A stretch of 64,000 nucleotides of DNA from Struthidea cinerea. Taxonomy: Eukaryota; Chordata; Aves; Passeriformes; Corcoracidae. The stretch spans positions 1,000,158-1,064,157 of the forward strand of contig VZTI01003267.1 in assembly GCA_013397865.1 (NCBI GenBank), read 5' to 3'. A program made the translations under genes and the position numbers. Shown piece after piece: positions 1 through 11,211 of the stretch (its first letter is position 1; each line of letters begins with the position of its first letter). The notes under the pieces are model-generated. The model was not told the origin of the DNA and made no database searches. It saw nothing but the letters and a program-made list of their open reading frames with translations.

Positions 1-150
1 TCCCGGTGTGTGTGTGTCCCCGTGTGTGTGTGTCCCGGTGTGTGTGTCCCCAGGTGTGTGTCCCCGCGTGTGTCCCGGTGTGTGTCCCGTGTGTGTCCCG
101 TGTGTCCTGGTGTGTGTCCCGGTGTGTGTCCCCGTGTGTGTCCGCGTCCG
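1..150. repeat. GTGTGTCCC-type minisatellite at window edge
   Basis: The first 150 bases are an imperfect tandem array built from runs of GTGTGTG alternating with TCCC, CCCG or CCCCAG, with units of roughly 9 to 14 bases. The array begins at or before the window edge. All three forward frames are open through it, which explains the Cys/Val/Pro-rich hypothetical peptides there; they are not genes. Confidence 0.85.
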
Positions 151-3100
151 AAAGGCTGGATGCTGCCATCACAAACCAGCGCGGGTCCAAAGCATCCCCG
201 AGCTCCAAACCCGGCCCTCAGAGCACCCACCGGGCCACAGCAGCAACACCGCGGGACTTGGAGCAGCGTGAGCCCGCTCGGCAAATGCGGCAGGGCCCCG
301 TGCCAATGGCAAAGAATCGTGGAATTATGGAGTCGTGGAATCACCAAGGCTGGAAGAGGCCTTTGGGACCACCAAGCCCAGCCACCGACCCAGCACTGCC
401 ACTGTAACCCCCAAAGCGCTGCACTCAATGTCGATACCATCAGATTGCTATTGGTAGACGCCCTATTTATGTGCAAAAGTCACTGCGCTCCACTTTCCTC
501 ACCGTTTGTTACCAAACAGTGCAACGTGATGCCCTGGTGCTGTGGTGCCATGATGCCATGCCCTGCCACCGTATGCTATTGGTTTCACAACTAAATATTG
601 CACAGATGGATATGCATCAGCTGAAAAAAAAAAAAAAAGGTATTTAAAAGTTAGGAATCACTATGTAAACTTGTGAAACCTGTACTATCCAGATTACTGT
701 ACAAATAAGGTATTCTATGAGAATTGTTGTAAGCACAGTCTTGGCTTGTGCAAGGGCAGGTTGGTTTTTCAGAATGGTTTCTGCCTGACCCAGGCCATGA
801 GAACAGGAGCTCTGCTCAGATCCTCCACAGCAGCTCAATGATTATTTATGGTTATTTTTAGATGTGTGTTCTCATGATTTGTCTACTCCACACTTATTAC
901 ACCTGGTACCTCGATACTTCTTGACAGAGTACTTAGATCACGGAACTGTAAACTCTTTATCATAACTGTTTAGTGGAGAGTTTTTCACAGATTATCCCTT
1001 GAAAAACACCTGCTCACTGGAGCTGAGACATCATCCGATCATTCAGCCGTATAGGAAAACCAACTCAGGCAGGGCAAAGATTGAGTCCGAATCTCCCACA
1101 GTCCTGCTGAAATGTTTTACCATTTTGTTGTACCCTGTTACACACCAAGGGTTTCTTTTTTTCTATTGAAATCCTCATATGTGGTAGGCAGCCCTACAGA
1201 CTATGGGATAAGGCTTTTCCATTTCAGATTCCCAAGAAGAGAAGAGTCCATTTCAGCACAGACACAGAATTGCAGTCAGCACATGTGAACTCGTAAGAAA
1301 ATATATTTTTTTTAGATTTCTAGTTGGTATATGCAAATTAAAGTTTCTCAGATTACTGCAGCAGTTAAATTTAGGTGCATTTTTCGGAAGTCGCTTAGTA
1401 AAATGTGTCTGTGACACCAAATGGAAGTCACGGGGAATATCCCAGCAATATTTCAGTGTGGGAACAACAGTGTCGTTTGTGCAGTCTCACTTAGGAAAAC
1501 AGCTAAAAAATGGTGGGGGTTTAAACTTTGTCTCTAATAAATACCATATCCTCTGATCATTGCAGTTCATTAATGATAAGTTATAATGCAGTGACAGTGG
1601 GTTAACTGTTGCTCTTAGTATAAATGGTTGTTAATAATAATAATAACAACAACAACAACAACAATAATAATAATAATAAAGCAATTGGTATCAGAACACA
1701 GCAAAGTATCACAAAATTATTTCAGATGCTGTCAGAACATAAGATAAAGTATTCCGAGCACACTGCCATCAGTTTGTGTTGATCATCAGTGCAAGATACA
1801 GCTCTGTCCTGTGAGTTCTAAACTCCAGCCTGCTGCAATGTGCTTTTATCTGCCTGAATCAGTCTCACACTGCACTAGGACAAAATGTTTTGACAAAGCA
1901 GGGTGCCACAGTGATACAGCAGAAGCTCATAATGCTGTGCAACTTCTTCAGGCTCCCAGGAGCCTCAGAAATTGTGGGACTACTGTGTGAGATTATGATC
2001 AGATTTTTTTTCAAGATTACTCTTTTAAAGTCACAATTAATTTATCCCTCCTACGTTATTTGTCTTCAGGAAAACATCTTAGTGACACAGTATCATGATG
2101 CATTTGCATTTTAATGTAGTAACATATGGTTACTTCTCAAAGAACCTACCAAACTGGTTATTCAAGGTAGCATTGTGAATTTTTCATCGCAGGAAAGAGA
2201 AGATATCAACACCAATGTGGCCTAGTCTGGGAACGCTGAATAAATTATTTAAAAAAAAAAAACAAAAAAAAACAACCCTATTTGAAACTCTATTATCCAG
2301 CACAAAGAGCGTGACACAAGGTTATGGAAGTCTATAGGTAAATAACTGCAAGTGCTCGCAAGGTGAAATCTTGATTTGTTACCCGTGAGAGTGCGACAAA
2401 CACCTAAATGCTCACAATCACGGGAAAATAAAAGAGATTTCTGTCATATCTTTAAATTGATCCACTTCTCTAAGCAATACTAGGAAGTTAATTCACAGGA
2501 ACCTTTTAGAGCTTTCCAGATTGCTTCATTACTTCTCTCCAATTTTAAGCAAGGCCAACAATTGTAACAATTTTGAGTCTTTTTTTGACCAGCTCATAGA
2601 AATCTTTAATTTACATCCCCTGCCTGGACAAGGTTCCCCAATCTCCTTGCTTTGGAGGCTGAAAGAGGTGTCACTGGCAGAGGTGTGAGAGGACGAGTGC
2701 CAGACCCAAGCCATGGAGTATCAGTAGGAGTTATAGCCATGCCACAGGAGCAGCGTGTTCATGTGGAAACTTTGTTTCTCTGTGCATAACTTCATCACTT
2801 TGTACAAATATATACACTATACACCTATATATACACTACACACCTCAGAAACAGAACTGGTTTTATGCAAACCACAGTCGTGTTTCTTTGTTTCAGTCAC
2901 CTGCGGACACACGATGAAGTGTTTTGCATAAACCAAGGCACGTATTTACCACGGTCTAGCTACTTGTGAAGGCTGTAGGGATGCTGACTTCAATTCCTTG
3001 CTAAATGCAACCCATTTAATTACAAGAGTAGTCAAGAGAAATGTCACTTTCTGTGCTGCCAGAATAAAGGGCACGGGCAGATTCTGTTCACCAAGCTTAG

Positions 3101-3821
3101 ACTCCTGTAATATTTCATTTGTGTTCACACTGGACGGGGCTAACAGCCACATGGAAAGAAGGTGTTTATAAAGGATGTATTTGTGATGTAAGGAGCATTA
3201 ACAGCTCTTGTCCTCGAGCTACAGTGCATTCCAGACACAGTAATATGGGCTGGAATTTGCAAACTTACTGCTGTACGGGATGCAGTGAGAAAGAAACAGT
3301 CCTACAGAAGCTCAAAACCTGTCTCAATGTGAGCAGTAACTAACGCGGTTAAAGCTTATTTGTTTTCTAATTTGAGATACTATGGTTCAAAGATAAGGGT
3401 CTGACCAAAACTAGTTAAACCAGTTTACGAGAAGTCCAGAAACTTATTTTTGGCTGTGGATTAAAGCTAATTAGTGCATTTAAAGGTATCTTTGGATTCA
3501 AAAGAGAGCAAACACCTCATGAGAGGAAATTTGTGATTTTACTCTCCAAAGAGCCAATACAGTTTTTGGTCAAGTGCCTCTTTTGTCTTTTACTAATGAA
3601 TTAACTGATTGAGGATACTTATTTGGTGATCTGAGTGGGTTTTGAATTCAGTCCTGAATATTCTGCATATTAGCTATCAGTGTACAAACAGGATGGGTAA
3701 TAAATATATTGTTTGCAATTGAATGCATTCTGCTACCTTTTCTGTTTTCCATCATAATGTGCTAATTCTTTGGGGTTTGGGAGCAACTGTTAGGATTACA
3801 ATGCATATTCAGTAAAGATTA
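151..3821. other. Non-coding flank, no gene recognised
   Basis: This is AT-rich sequence with no recognisable exon. A somewhat GC-richer stretch follows the minisatellite to about 600. There are A-runs near 624-638 and 2,250-2,275. Reading frames are short and unlike any protein family I know. Confidence 0.6.
1631..1680. repeat. (TAA)n/(CAA)n compound microsatellite
   Basis: TAA units pass into about seven AAC/CAA units and back into TAA units, a symmetrical compound trinucleotide microsatellite. Confidence 0.9.
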
Positions 3822-4293
3822 GTGAATCGTAGAATGGAATGGGCCTCTGGAGATTGTCTAGTCCACCCTCCCTTCTCAAAGCAGGGCCACCTAGAGCAGG
3901 TTCATCAGGGCTGTGTCCAGCTGGGCTTTGAGCAGCCGAGGACAGAAACTCTATACCCATTCGGGGCAACCTGTGCCAGTGTTTGACCTCCTTCACAATA
4001 ACAAAAAAAGGTTCTTTCTTTTGTTTAAGTGGAAATTCCATATTTCTCTTTGTAACCTCCTATCCTATCACTGGACACTGCTGACCAAAGTGTGTCTCTG
4101 CTTTCCCCTGAGCAGGTATTTATACACACAGCTCACAGTCAGTGTGCTGATCACCTACATCCCCAGGGCCTTTCCCACAGAGCTGCTTTCCACCCACTTC
4201 GTCCCCACTCCATACTGGTGCATTGGGTTTCTCCTCCCCAGTGCAGGGCTTGGCAATTCCTTTGTTGAACTTTACAAGGTTCCTGTTGGTTGA
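3822..4293 (-). mobile_element. CR1 LINE 3' end, reverse orientation
   Basis: The segment starts with the reverse complement of the CR1 3' tail (AATCGTAGAATGG) and continues through blocks I know from CR1 consensus sequences: the 'gggcaacctgtgccagtg' block, the 'ctatcactggacactgctga' type block, and at the far end a block matching 'ttgttgaacttcataaggttcctg'. It is diverged and 5' truncated. The 126-codon frame inside it on the + strand is an artefact. Confidence 0.85.
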
Positions 4294-5149
4294 TTGTTGT
4301 CTTTTCCTGCATGACTACACATAAACATTATTTCTACTTTTGCATCTTTGCCATGTCACTTAAAAGCAAGCAGAAATACCTGCCATGAGATCTGAATATG
4401 AAACTTCATTTCATACTATTTATTTTGAAAAACTAATTAAAACACCTCTTAACTGTACTGGCCACTGTGCCAAGTCCTGTCAGCCTGATATTAATGATAC
4501 TTATGTTTGATATTTCCTCTCTTCTTTTTCATTGCCTTTTGGCATATCAATACACTTAATTATACTTCAGTACACTGAGTGTATTGATAAATGTGTGGGT
4601 GATAGCAACAGTTGCTAGGAAAGGCTGATATCCATGAGGATGGCTGCAGGGGGAAGTGATCCTTTAGAAGAATGGTGGAATTTTAGTTATAACTTGATCA
4701 TGTGAGGCTTGGCTCATCACTTCTTTTAAAAATGGGGCTGTCTGGGTCATATGGCTAAAATAAAACATTTCATAAAGAACAAAGTTTTGTACAGGATAGA
4801 TTTCTTGAAAGAAACCAGATATTGAAGATGTGAAAGTTGTTGCTCAATTAGAAACAGCAGACTGGCTGAAAAAAATATAAGACAGGTAGCTCTGTGAGAA
4901 ACAGAGGATTAAAGGGAGCTGAATGGGCTGGTGGTGCTCAGCTGTCCCGGTCACGGGGTCACAGAAGTCCCTTTGTAAAATGACTGTGTGTGATTTTTAA
5001 CACAGCTGTACTTTGTTTCTTCTAACCTTCTTTTAATTGTCCTCCAATTTTCAGTCTAAATGCATTTGCCAATATACATCTTTGTTTCTCTGCCAGCATT
5101 TGCCTTTTTTAGCCATCAAAACACTCCTGCAGTAATACAGAGCGCAATC

Positions 5150-5560
5150 TTATCCCATTTCAGCTTTCATTCTACAGGGCTAGAAGAGCCATGATCTGTA
5201 AATTTTCTCTTGTGTAGAGAATTTCTTTCTTATCCATTCCAAGCGCCCATCTTTGCATGTTTTTTGGATTAAATTCATAATTTTATACAATATTCCAGAT
5301 AAAATTTCACTGAGATCTTACATGGCAGAAATGTTTTCATACCTCTACTGACAATAGATCTCTTGATGGTAACTTGGGCTTATATTTGTTTTTGTCATAG
5401 CTTCCTCATGTCAGCAGTTCATAAAAAGTGTGATTTTGAAGAGTATATTTTGGGTTCCTCTTCTGTCATGTCAAACTGAGGCTCTAGCATATAGTGGTGC
5501 TGTTTGCTCCCAAGCACAAAACTACACATTTGTATATAAATAAAATTTCTTCTCATTTCT
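5150..5560 (-). mobile_element. Possible ancient CR1/L3-like remnant, reverse orientation
   Basis: The order of words such as 'catctttgcatg', 'aatattccagataaaatttc' and 'cttacatggcag' resembles the reverse complement of old CR1-group elements (the 'tattccaggtgaggtctcac' region). Divergence is high and the edges are unclear. A repeat-library search would decide. Confidence 0.35.
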
Positions 5561-8500
5561 AGCTAGTCCAGGCTGTAGACTCTTTTAGTATTAATTCTGA
5601 TTGGTAGTCATTAGTAATTTGTGTTAATGATGTTTCTTCACTTTATCAGTGAATTTTCATTACCACATACCCACACATCAACATTAGTTGTAGCTATTTC
5701 CTTTTATGTCAACTCATTTCATGCTTCACTTTGCCTCTTTATTCTATTTATTAGTTTTCCATATCAAAATGTTGAAGTCTGCTTCTTTCTTTTGCTTAGT
5801 AACTACATAATACACCCCAAGATTTAATACCTTTGAGTTCACGGTCAGTTCTCCCTTCTATTTCTGTTTTAGTTACCCTTTTCTTGCACAAGCTCAATAA
5901 TTTGTCCTCAAGCACTGATGACACGCAATCACATCTGGCTCACAAAAACAAGGGTGATCATTTCTCCCTCTGTGTAGCTATGTTAACTTTACAAGTTTCT
6001 TATTGCTCATGTTGATTGCTTCACAATTTTTCCTGTTCTATTAAACAGTTTAATAATATACTTTAATATAAGCAGAACATCCTGCCTCAATGGTGTTTTC
6101 TCCAAAGAATTTCTCTTGAGCTTTCTGATTTTGTAGGTTCAAAGTTATTAATGTATTTCTCATGCTTGCTCTGTTCAAAGGAAGCCATTTCATGCTTTCA
6201 CCTGTGAAATAAACCCTTCCTCGGACATAATCACTGTTTCAAAAGTTTACAGTTTGTCGGTGTTTGTACCTTTTATCCTTTTGATAATGTTGCATTATAT
6301 TCATTGCAACTTGTATGACAGGGGCAGATCAGAAGCCTGAAGCAATCCGTGATGAGGGCTCTCTTCATCGAAGGAAGACGCAGAAGTGAGAACAGGGCAC
6401 TGTTCTGCTGCCTGGGGTCTCCATCCCCACGGTGACCACACTCTCAAGAATGGGTTGCAGTACTGGAAGAACTGGGATGGAATTATGTGGGCTTTTATCA
6501 CATGGCAGGGGTGGGTGAAGCCAAGCTCTGGTCTGGAGCTGATGATCCACGTCGTAAGTTCATGACAGTGACCTAAGAGACTGTGTCTGCTGAGAAGCCT
6601 CCTGTGAATGCCTGTAGCAGGGCAATCCAGAATCTAAGAGACACCAGCAAAGGATGAGAAAGAGAGCAGAGAATTGGAATCCCTCATTTTTTTGTAGCCT
6701 GTATTGAATTAAAAGTTGGTAAAAAAAACCCTCCTGCTTGTTTGATCGGCCCCAGGGACAGACTGGGTGAGGCCTTTGAGTGCAGACAAGGTATATTGTG
6801 ACTGCTGGCCACCAATTTGCTCATGCAATGCTGCTGCCTATGCAAACCTGCCTGCTGGGATAGCTCAGAGAGCTGTGCCTTTGTGGTCAGGAACGTTACT
6901 TCTCCACAGCCCTGAACTAATTGCTGTTGCTAATTGCCCCATGCTTTCCACCCTAGAGTAATTTCAAAAAGTATTACACTTATTTTGGTTTTACTCAGGT
7001 GATACAAGGAGCTGCTGATCCTGTTTGTGGTGAGGAGAAAGTTAAAGACAAATCCCTTGCAGAGTTTTCTGTGTTTTTCTGTGTTTTCTGAACTTGGAAA
7101 GATAGCTCGACATGGCAAAAGCAAGTAGATAAAGAGCCAAGAAAGAAAAGTAATTAAAGAAAGAGAGGGGGAAAGGCAACAAAAGGAGGGCAGGGAAGGA
7201 TTTCAAACACAAAGGTCTGTAGATGGAGGAGGAAGAGCTGAAGACTGGCCGTCAACAGCAAATGGAGTTGTAAAAGTACACTTGACTCGAATCAATTTGT
7301 GATGTGCCTTTGAGTTTTCAGACTGTGGAGATGGAAAAGATGTTTAGAAAAGCCACCTGCCATGGAAATGGAGACTTGTGTAAGCTTTCCATTATTTTGA
7401 GTGTGGATCCTTGAGCGGATGAGGAAAACACATCTTCTCTCACAGCTGCACTGTCAACACTCATACGAGTAGTTATCTCCTGAACAAAGTTTTGCTATTC
7501 TTTATCCAGGTTTCCAGGCTGCCATAGCACAAACAGCCCATAAGAAACAACCTCAGACTCATGGCAAATTACAGCTCCAACAGGGGAACGAGAGCAAGTT
7601 CCCTGCTGAAGATACGAGGCTGTAACACACATTGACATATAGAAAAATGCAAATCCTACCTTAGGAAACTACATCCTGATAAAGCAAATGTTGTGCTGAA
7701 GTGATTCCTACTGCTCCTGTGAAAGGGTTACTCTGACAGCATCTCTGGCCAGAGCCTCACAACTGTCCCTAAAAATCTGCAGCGCATATAGCAGCACAAA
7801 GAAGAAAGGATCAGTCTGGTGTATGCTTACCTTCTGGCTCTTAGGCACCGTCCCTGGACCCATTCTGAGATTTTTTTACTTTATTTACTTCATTTATTAT
7901 CTAGAATTTTGTGTGAGCTATTGAGTGACATGACCAGGAACATGGTTTGAAATTTAAAGTTAGTAAAATAGTGGTAGCAGTAGGAGAAAGACCATGCTCA
8001 GAAACTGTGGAACTTCATCTAAGTAACTTACTTAAAGAGACCCACAAGTCACCAAGAGCAAAACAAGATAGTGAGGGCACACAAATAGGATTAGTACGTG
8101 AAATTAACTCATCTGTGGCATATTCTTTTGTCTGCATTTTACTTCATGCTATTGGTTGTACAGAGCAGGGACCACATATGGTTTAAGATGCTACTGCAGT
8201 TCCAATAAATATTTGACATTGATTTAGAGCCATCAACCTTAGTGCCATTTGCAGTTTCCAGAAAAGTCATTGATAGCATGTGAGCAGCACTGGAAGACAG
8301 AAGTTGAATATCAAGGAGAGCAACACCCTGCCTTTGTTTCTTACACTCTGCTTCCATAAGCATCTGCTATTGGCCACACTTAGGGTAGCATTGAGAAAAG
8401 AAAATATTGGCTCATTTGGCAGTCATTGTCCTCACTAGTATCACTGAGCAGATTTAGAGAGGTTGAGCAATGTAATCTGCTTATGGGAGGGACATGGTTG

Positions 8501-10332
8501 CAAGATGCCCCTGATGCTGAGACACGCCTATTAAGATTGATATCTCATCAAGCAATGAACTATATGAATTCTAACACTGAAAAATGCTTTGTGCAGATAG
8601 GTTATGCTCAGCTGAGCCACTGTTAGAGAGCTGCTTAAATTCACCTTAGCATTATCCATTTTAGAGCAGAAAATAATATTCTTGGCCACAAAGTAAATTT
8701 AAACTCTACGAAAAGCGCTGTTGTAACACTCACTGCCTTGAAATTATTTTTTTTAAGACACTTGAATTTACAGTCTGTGATTTAATTGCAGCTGTAATAT
8801 CACTACAATATTGCTTCAACCTCCAACAGGACTTGGCAACTAAGGCAGAGTAATCAGGTCTTCAGGGTCCCAAGGATGCAGCCTTTTGGGACAGAATTTA
8901 AGGACATACTGGACATTTGTCAAGTGTTTCTGGTCCCACCATTCAGTCCTAAGCAGACAGCAAGATGTTCGGAAATCCCAAGCACTGTAACAAACACACA
9001 GTAGCTGTGGCACTTCCCAGAAGGGTCAAATCTAACGTACTTTCACTGTAGCTATGGTTTGCAAATGCACAACAAATCCAGCAAACTCCATGTGTGTTGG
9101 AGTTAGAAGAAATGCCTGGTTTTCCCATGAAGAATATGTAGAGGTGGTCTACCGCAGCCTGAGTGTGTGGGGCTCGCTGTTTAAGCACTAATTCAATGGA
9201 CATATACCAGCATCCAAAGATCCCTCACCTAAAAATACCAGCCTAAATGCAATAGTCCTTACTCCAGCAGAAGGACTCGGCAGTAACTCTGAGCTGTGAT
9301 CTCATTTTGGAGCAGACTAAATATCCAGTAATCTGGCAATTAAGGCACTGACAGTGGTGTTGACAGACCTGATTTCAGTCCTCATTCTGGCTGATGAGTG
9401 GCTTTAGTGTTAATTCGTTGTCCCATTGTCCATGAGAGTGACCTTGACAGCAGGCTGCCATACACCCAGAGTGCCAGTCTTCTGGAATCTCTTACTTGCA
9501 CCGTTTCACTCTATATAGTAAGTTCTTCAGAGCAGGGATGTGCCTGAGAGACAGAATGCGGATTAGGAAATATTTCTCTCCTTCTAACTAGGATTCCCCT
9601 AGGGGAGAAAACCGATCCCACTCTCCTAAGGAGAGAAGCACCTTTCTGCTCTTTGGGGTGTCAATTACATTTATCTCTGTTCTTGGCAGGACCAACCAGT
9701 GGGATTAAAGTTGAATGCATTGCTTAGAGAGCCAGGGTTTGCAATCAGGAGCTGAGGCAGTCAGACGCCTGAAAGTCAACACTTTTGTAAACCTTATTCA
9801 GATCGATATGGTGAGCTTTGAGGCTCAACAGTAGAAGAAATCAAACTGGGCATTTCTGTGAGACACTTTAATAGCTGCTCTTATTTGACAGTGGGTCAGG
9901 ATCTCCAGTCTTTGGCCATACAGGAATTTAATTTTTTATTCTTTTTCTTTACTCCTGCTTAACTCAAGACAGTTTTTTTCCAAAACTATTATGGCATAAA
10001 ATATTATTTTGTACTGTGACTTTGTTCTGTCAAGTCCTGGTTTCCCTGACATTATATCAGCTGCATTAACTTGACTATTTCCATTAGTTAAACATCTTCA
10101 TATTTCTTGGTGTTTCCTGGAAATGAAAGCTGTAGCACTTGGATCCACTAATTTTGCCTGAAGGGCAGCAGTCCATTTGGTAGATAGAATGTGAAATAAA
10201 TCAAGTCTCCATATTGTCTTAAAAAGGCTAAAGGTTTTCTTTCATTTCTACCATGTCCCATTCCCATTTCCTCATTCCCTTATCTTCTCTTTGTCTTGCT
10301 AGACTGGGTGCTACAATCTCTTGGAATCTTTT

Positions 10333-10425
10333 AAAATCACAGAAAAATCTTAGTTGGAAGGGACCTCATCTGTTCTGACCCCCCACTGAAAGCAGAGGGG
10401 ACTCCAAGGCTTGACCAACTTCAAA
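10333..10425 (-). mobile_element. Short CR1 3' fragment, reverse orientation
   Basis: The sequence 'tcttagttggaagggacctc' followed by a C-rich 'gaccccccactgaaagcaga' block is the reverse complement of the CR1 3' terminus. Only about 90 bases remain. Confidence 0.7.
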
Positions 10426-10600
10426 AAATCTGTTTTCTCTGCCTGCAAACCCCCCTCCTTCTGCTACTCTGATTTACACTGATCCCATCTATTGTTTCTG
10501 TAGATGTTAATGCATGATAAAGGAGCTGTAGCTGTTTTGGAATTAACTAGACACACTATAAGAACAGTGCCTGAGTGTTTTGTTTTGTTCTTTGCCTTGG

Positions 10601-11211
10601 TGTCTTGGGGTGACTTTAGGATGCTGTATCCCCTATCACCTTCTCTGTGCCAGACATGAATCCTGTGCCTTTCTGTATCTTTAAGGAAGACTCGAGAGGG
10701 AGGGGGGGAAGGCAGTGGAATTCCTTCGGTGCTGTGTTCGAAAACACAGATAACTTGTTTGCTCGCTTCTCAGCTTCTGCAGCAGGAAGAGAGTGGCATT
10801 CTGTTGCTTTTTAGCTAGCTTCTCGTTCATTAGCAGAGGAAAGAGGTTTTCCTGGGACTTTGGCTTCTTCTCTTCTGGACCGTTCAGCAACACCAGAACA
10901 TGACTGGGAGGCCCTACACCGTGGCCCAGAGGGGTGCAAGCTGCACCCCAGCGCCAGAGAGAGAGCAGAGCCACGCCTACAAAGGACTTTGAATTTTACC
11001 AGGTTCTCTCCACAGCGAGAGGTTTTATTATTTAGCATTATTCTTTTTCTGTGCCTGCATGCACTCTGCCTGTTAAATAAATAACTTCTTTTGCATTTTC
11101 CTCCAAGGAATTTCTTCCCAAACCTATGGGGGAGAGGTGGCTGAAACCTGCCTTCTTTGGAGGAGACGTTCCTTCCAAAGCATGTCCCTTAATTTGTCTC
11201 AAACCAGGACA
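10601..11211 (+). mobile_element. Solo LTR of an endogenous retrovirus
   Basis: The element opens with TGTCTTGGGGTGAC, ends with CAAACCAGGACA, and is flanked on both sides by the identical 5-bp sequence CTTGG (10,596-10,600 and 11,212-11,216). TG...CA ends with a 5-bp target-site duplication mark a complete LTR of 611 bp. A polyadenylation signal AATAAA lies at 11,076-11,081, about 130 bp before the 3' end, which sets the + orientation. There is no second LTR or internal coding region beside it, so it is a solo LTR left by recombination. It resembles the passerine ERVL-like LTRs I remember, but the family name is not certain. Open frames inside it are not genes. Confidence 0.88.

Larger units (their letters stand above)
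4294..10600. other. Non-coding region with ancient repeat remnants
   Basis: No exon is recognised. About 7,125-7,260 is strongly purine-rich. The remainder is unremarkable AT-rich sequence apart from the possible old CR1 near 5.2 kb and the CR1 scrap near 10.35 kb listed separately. Confidence 0.55.

Noticed and set aside
6..594. Overlapping Cys/Val/Pro-rich open frames at the left edge
   Set aside because: They are translations of the GTGTGTCCC minisatellite in all three frames and its GC-rich flank.
3913..4293. 126-codon + strand open frame
   Set aside because: It lies entirely inside a reverse-oriented CR1 and is antisense to it.
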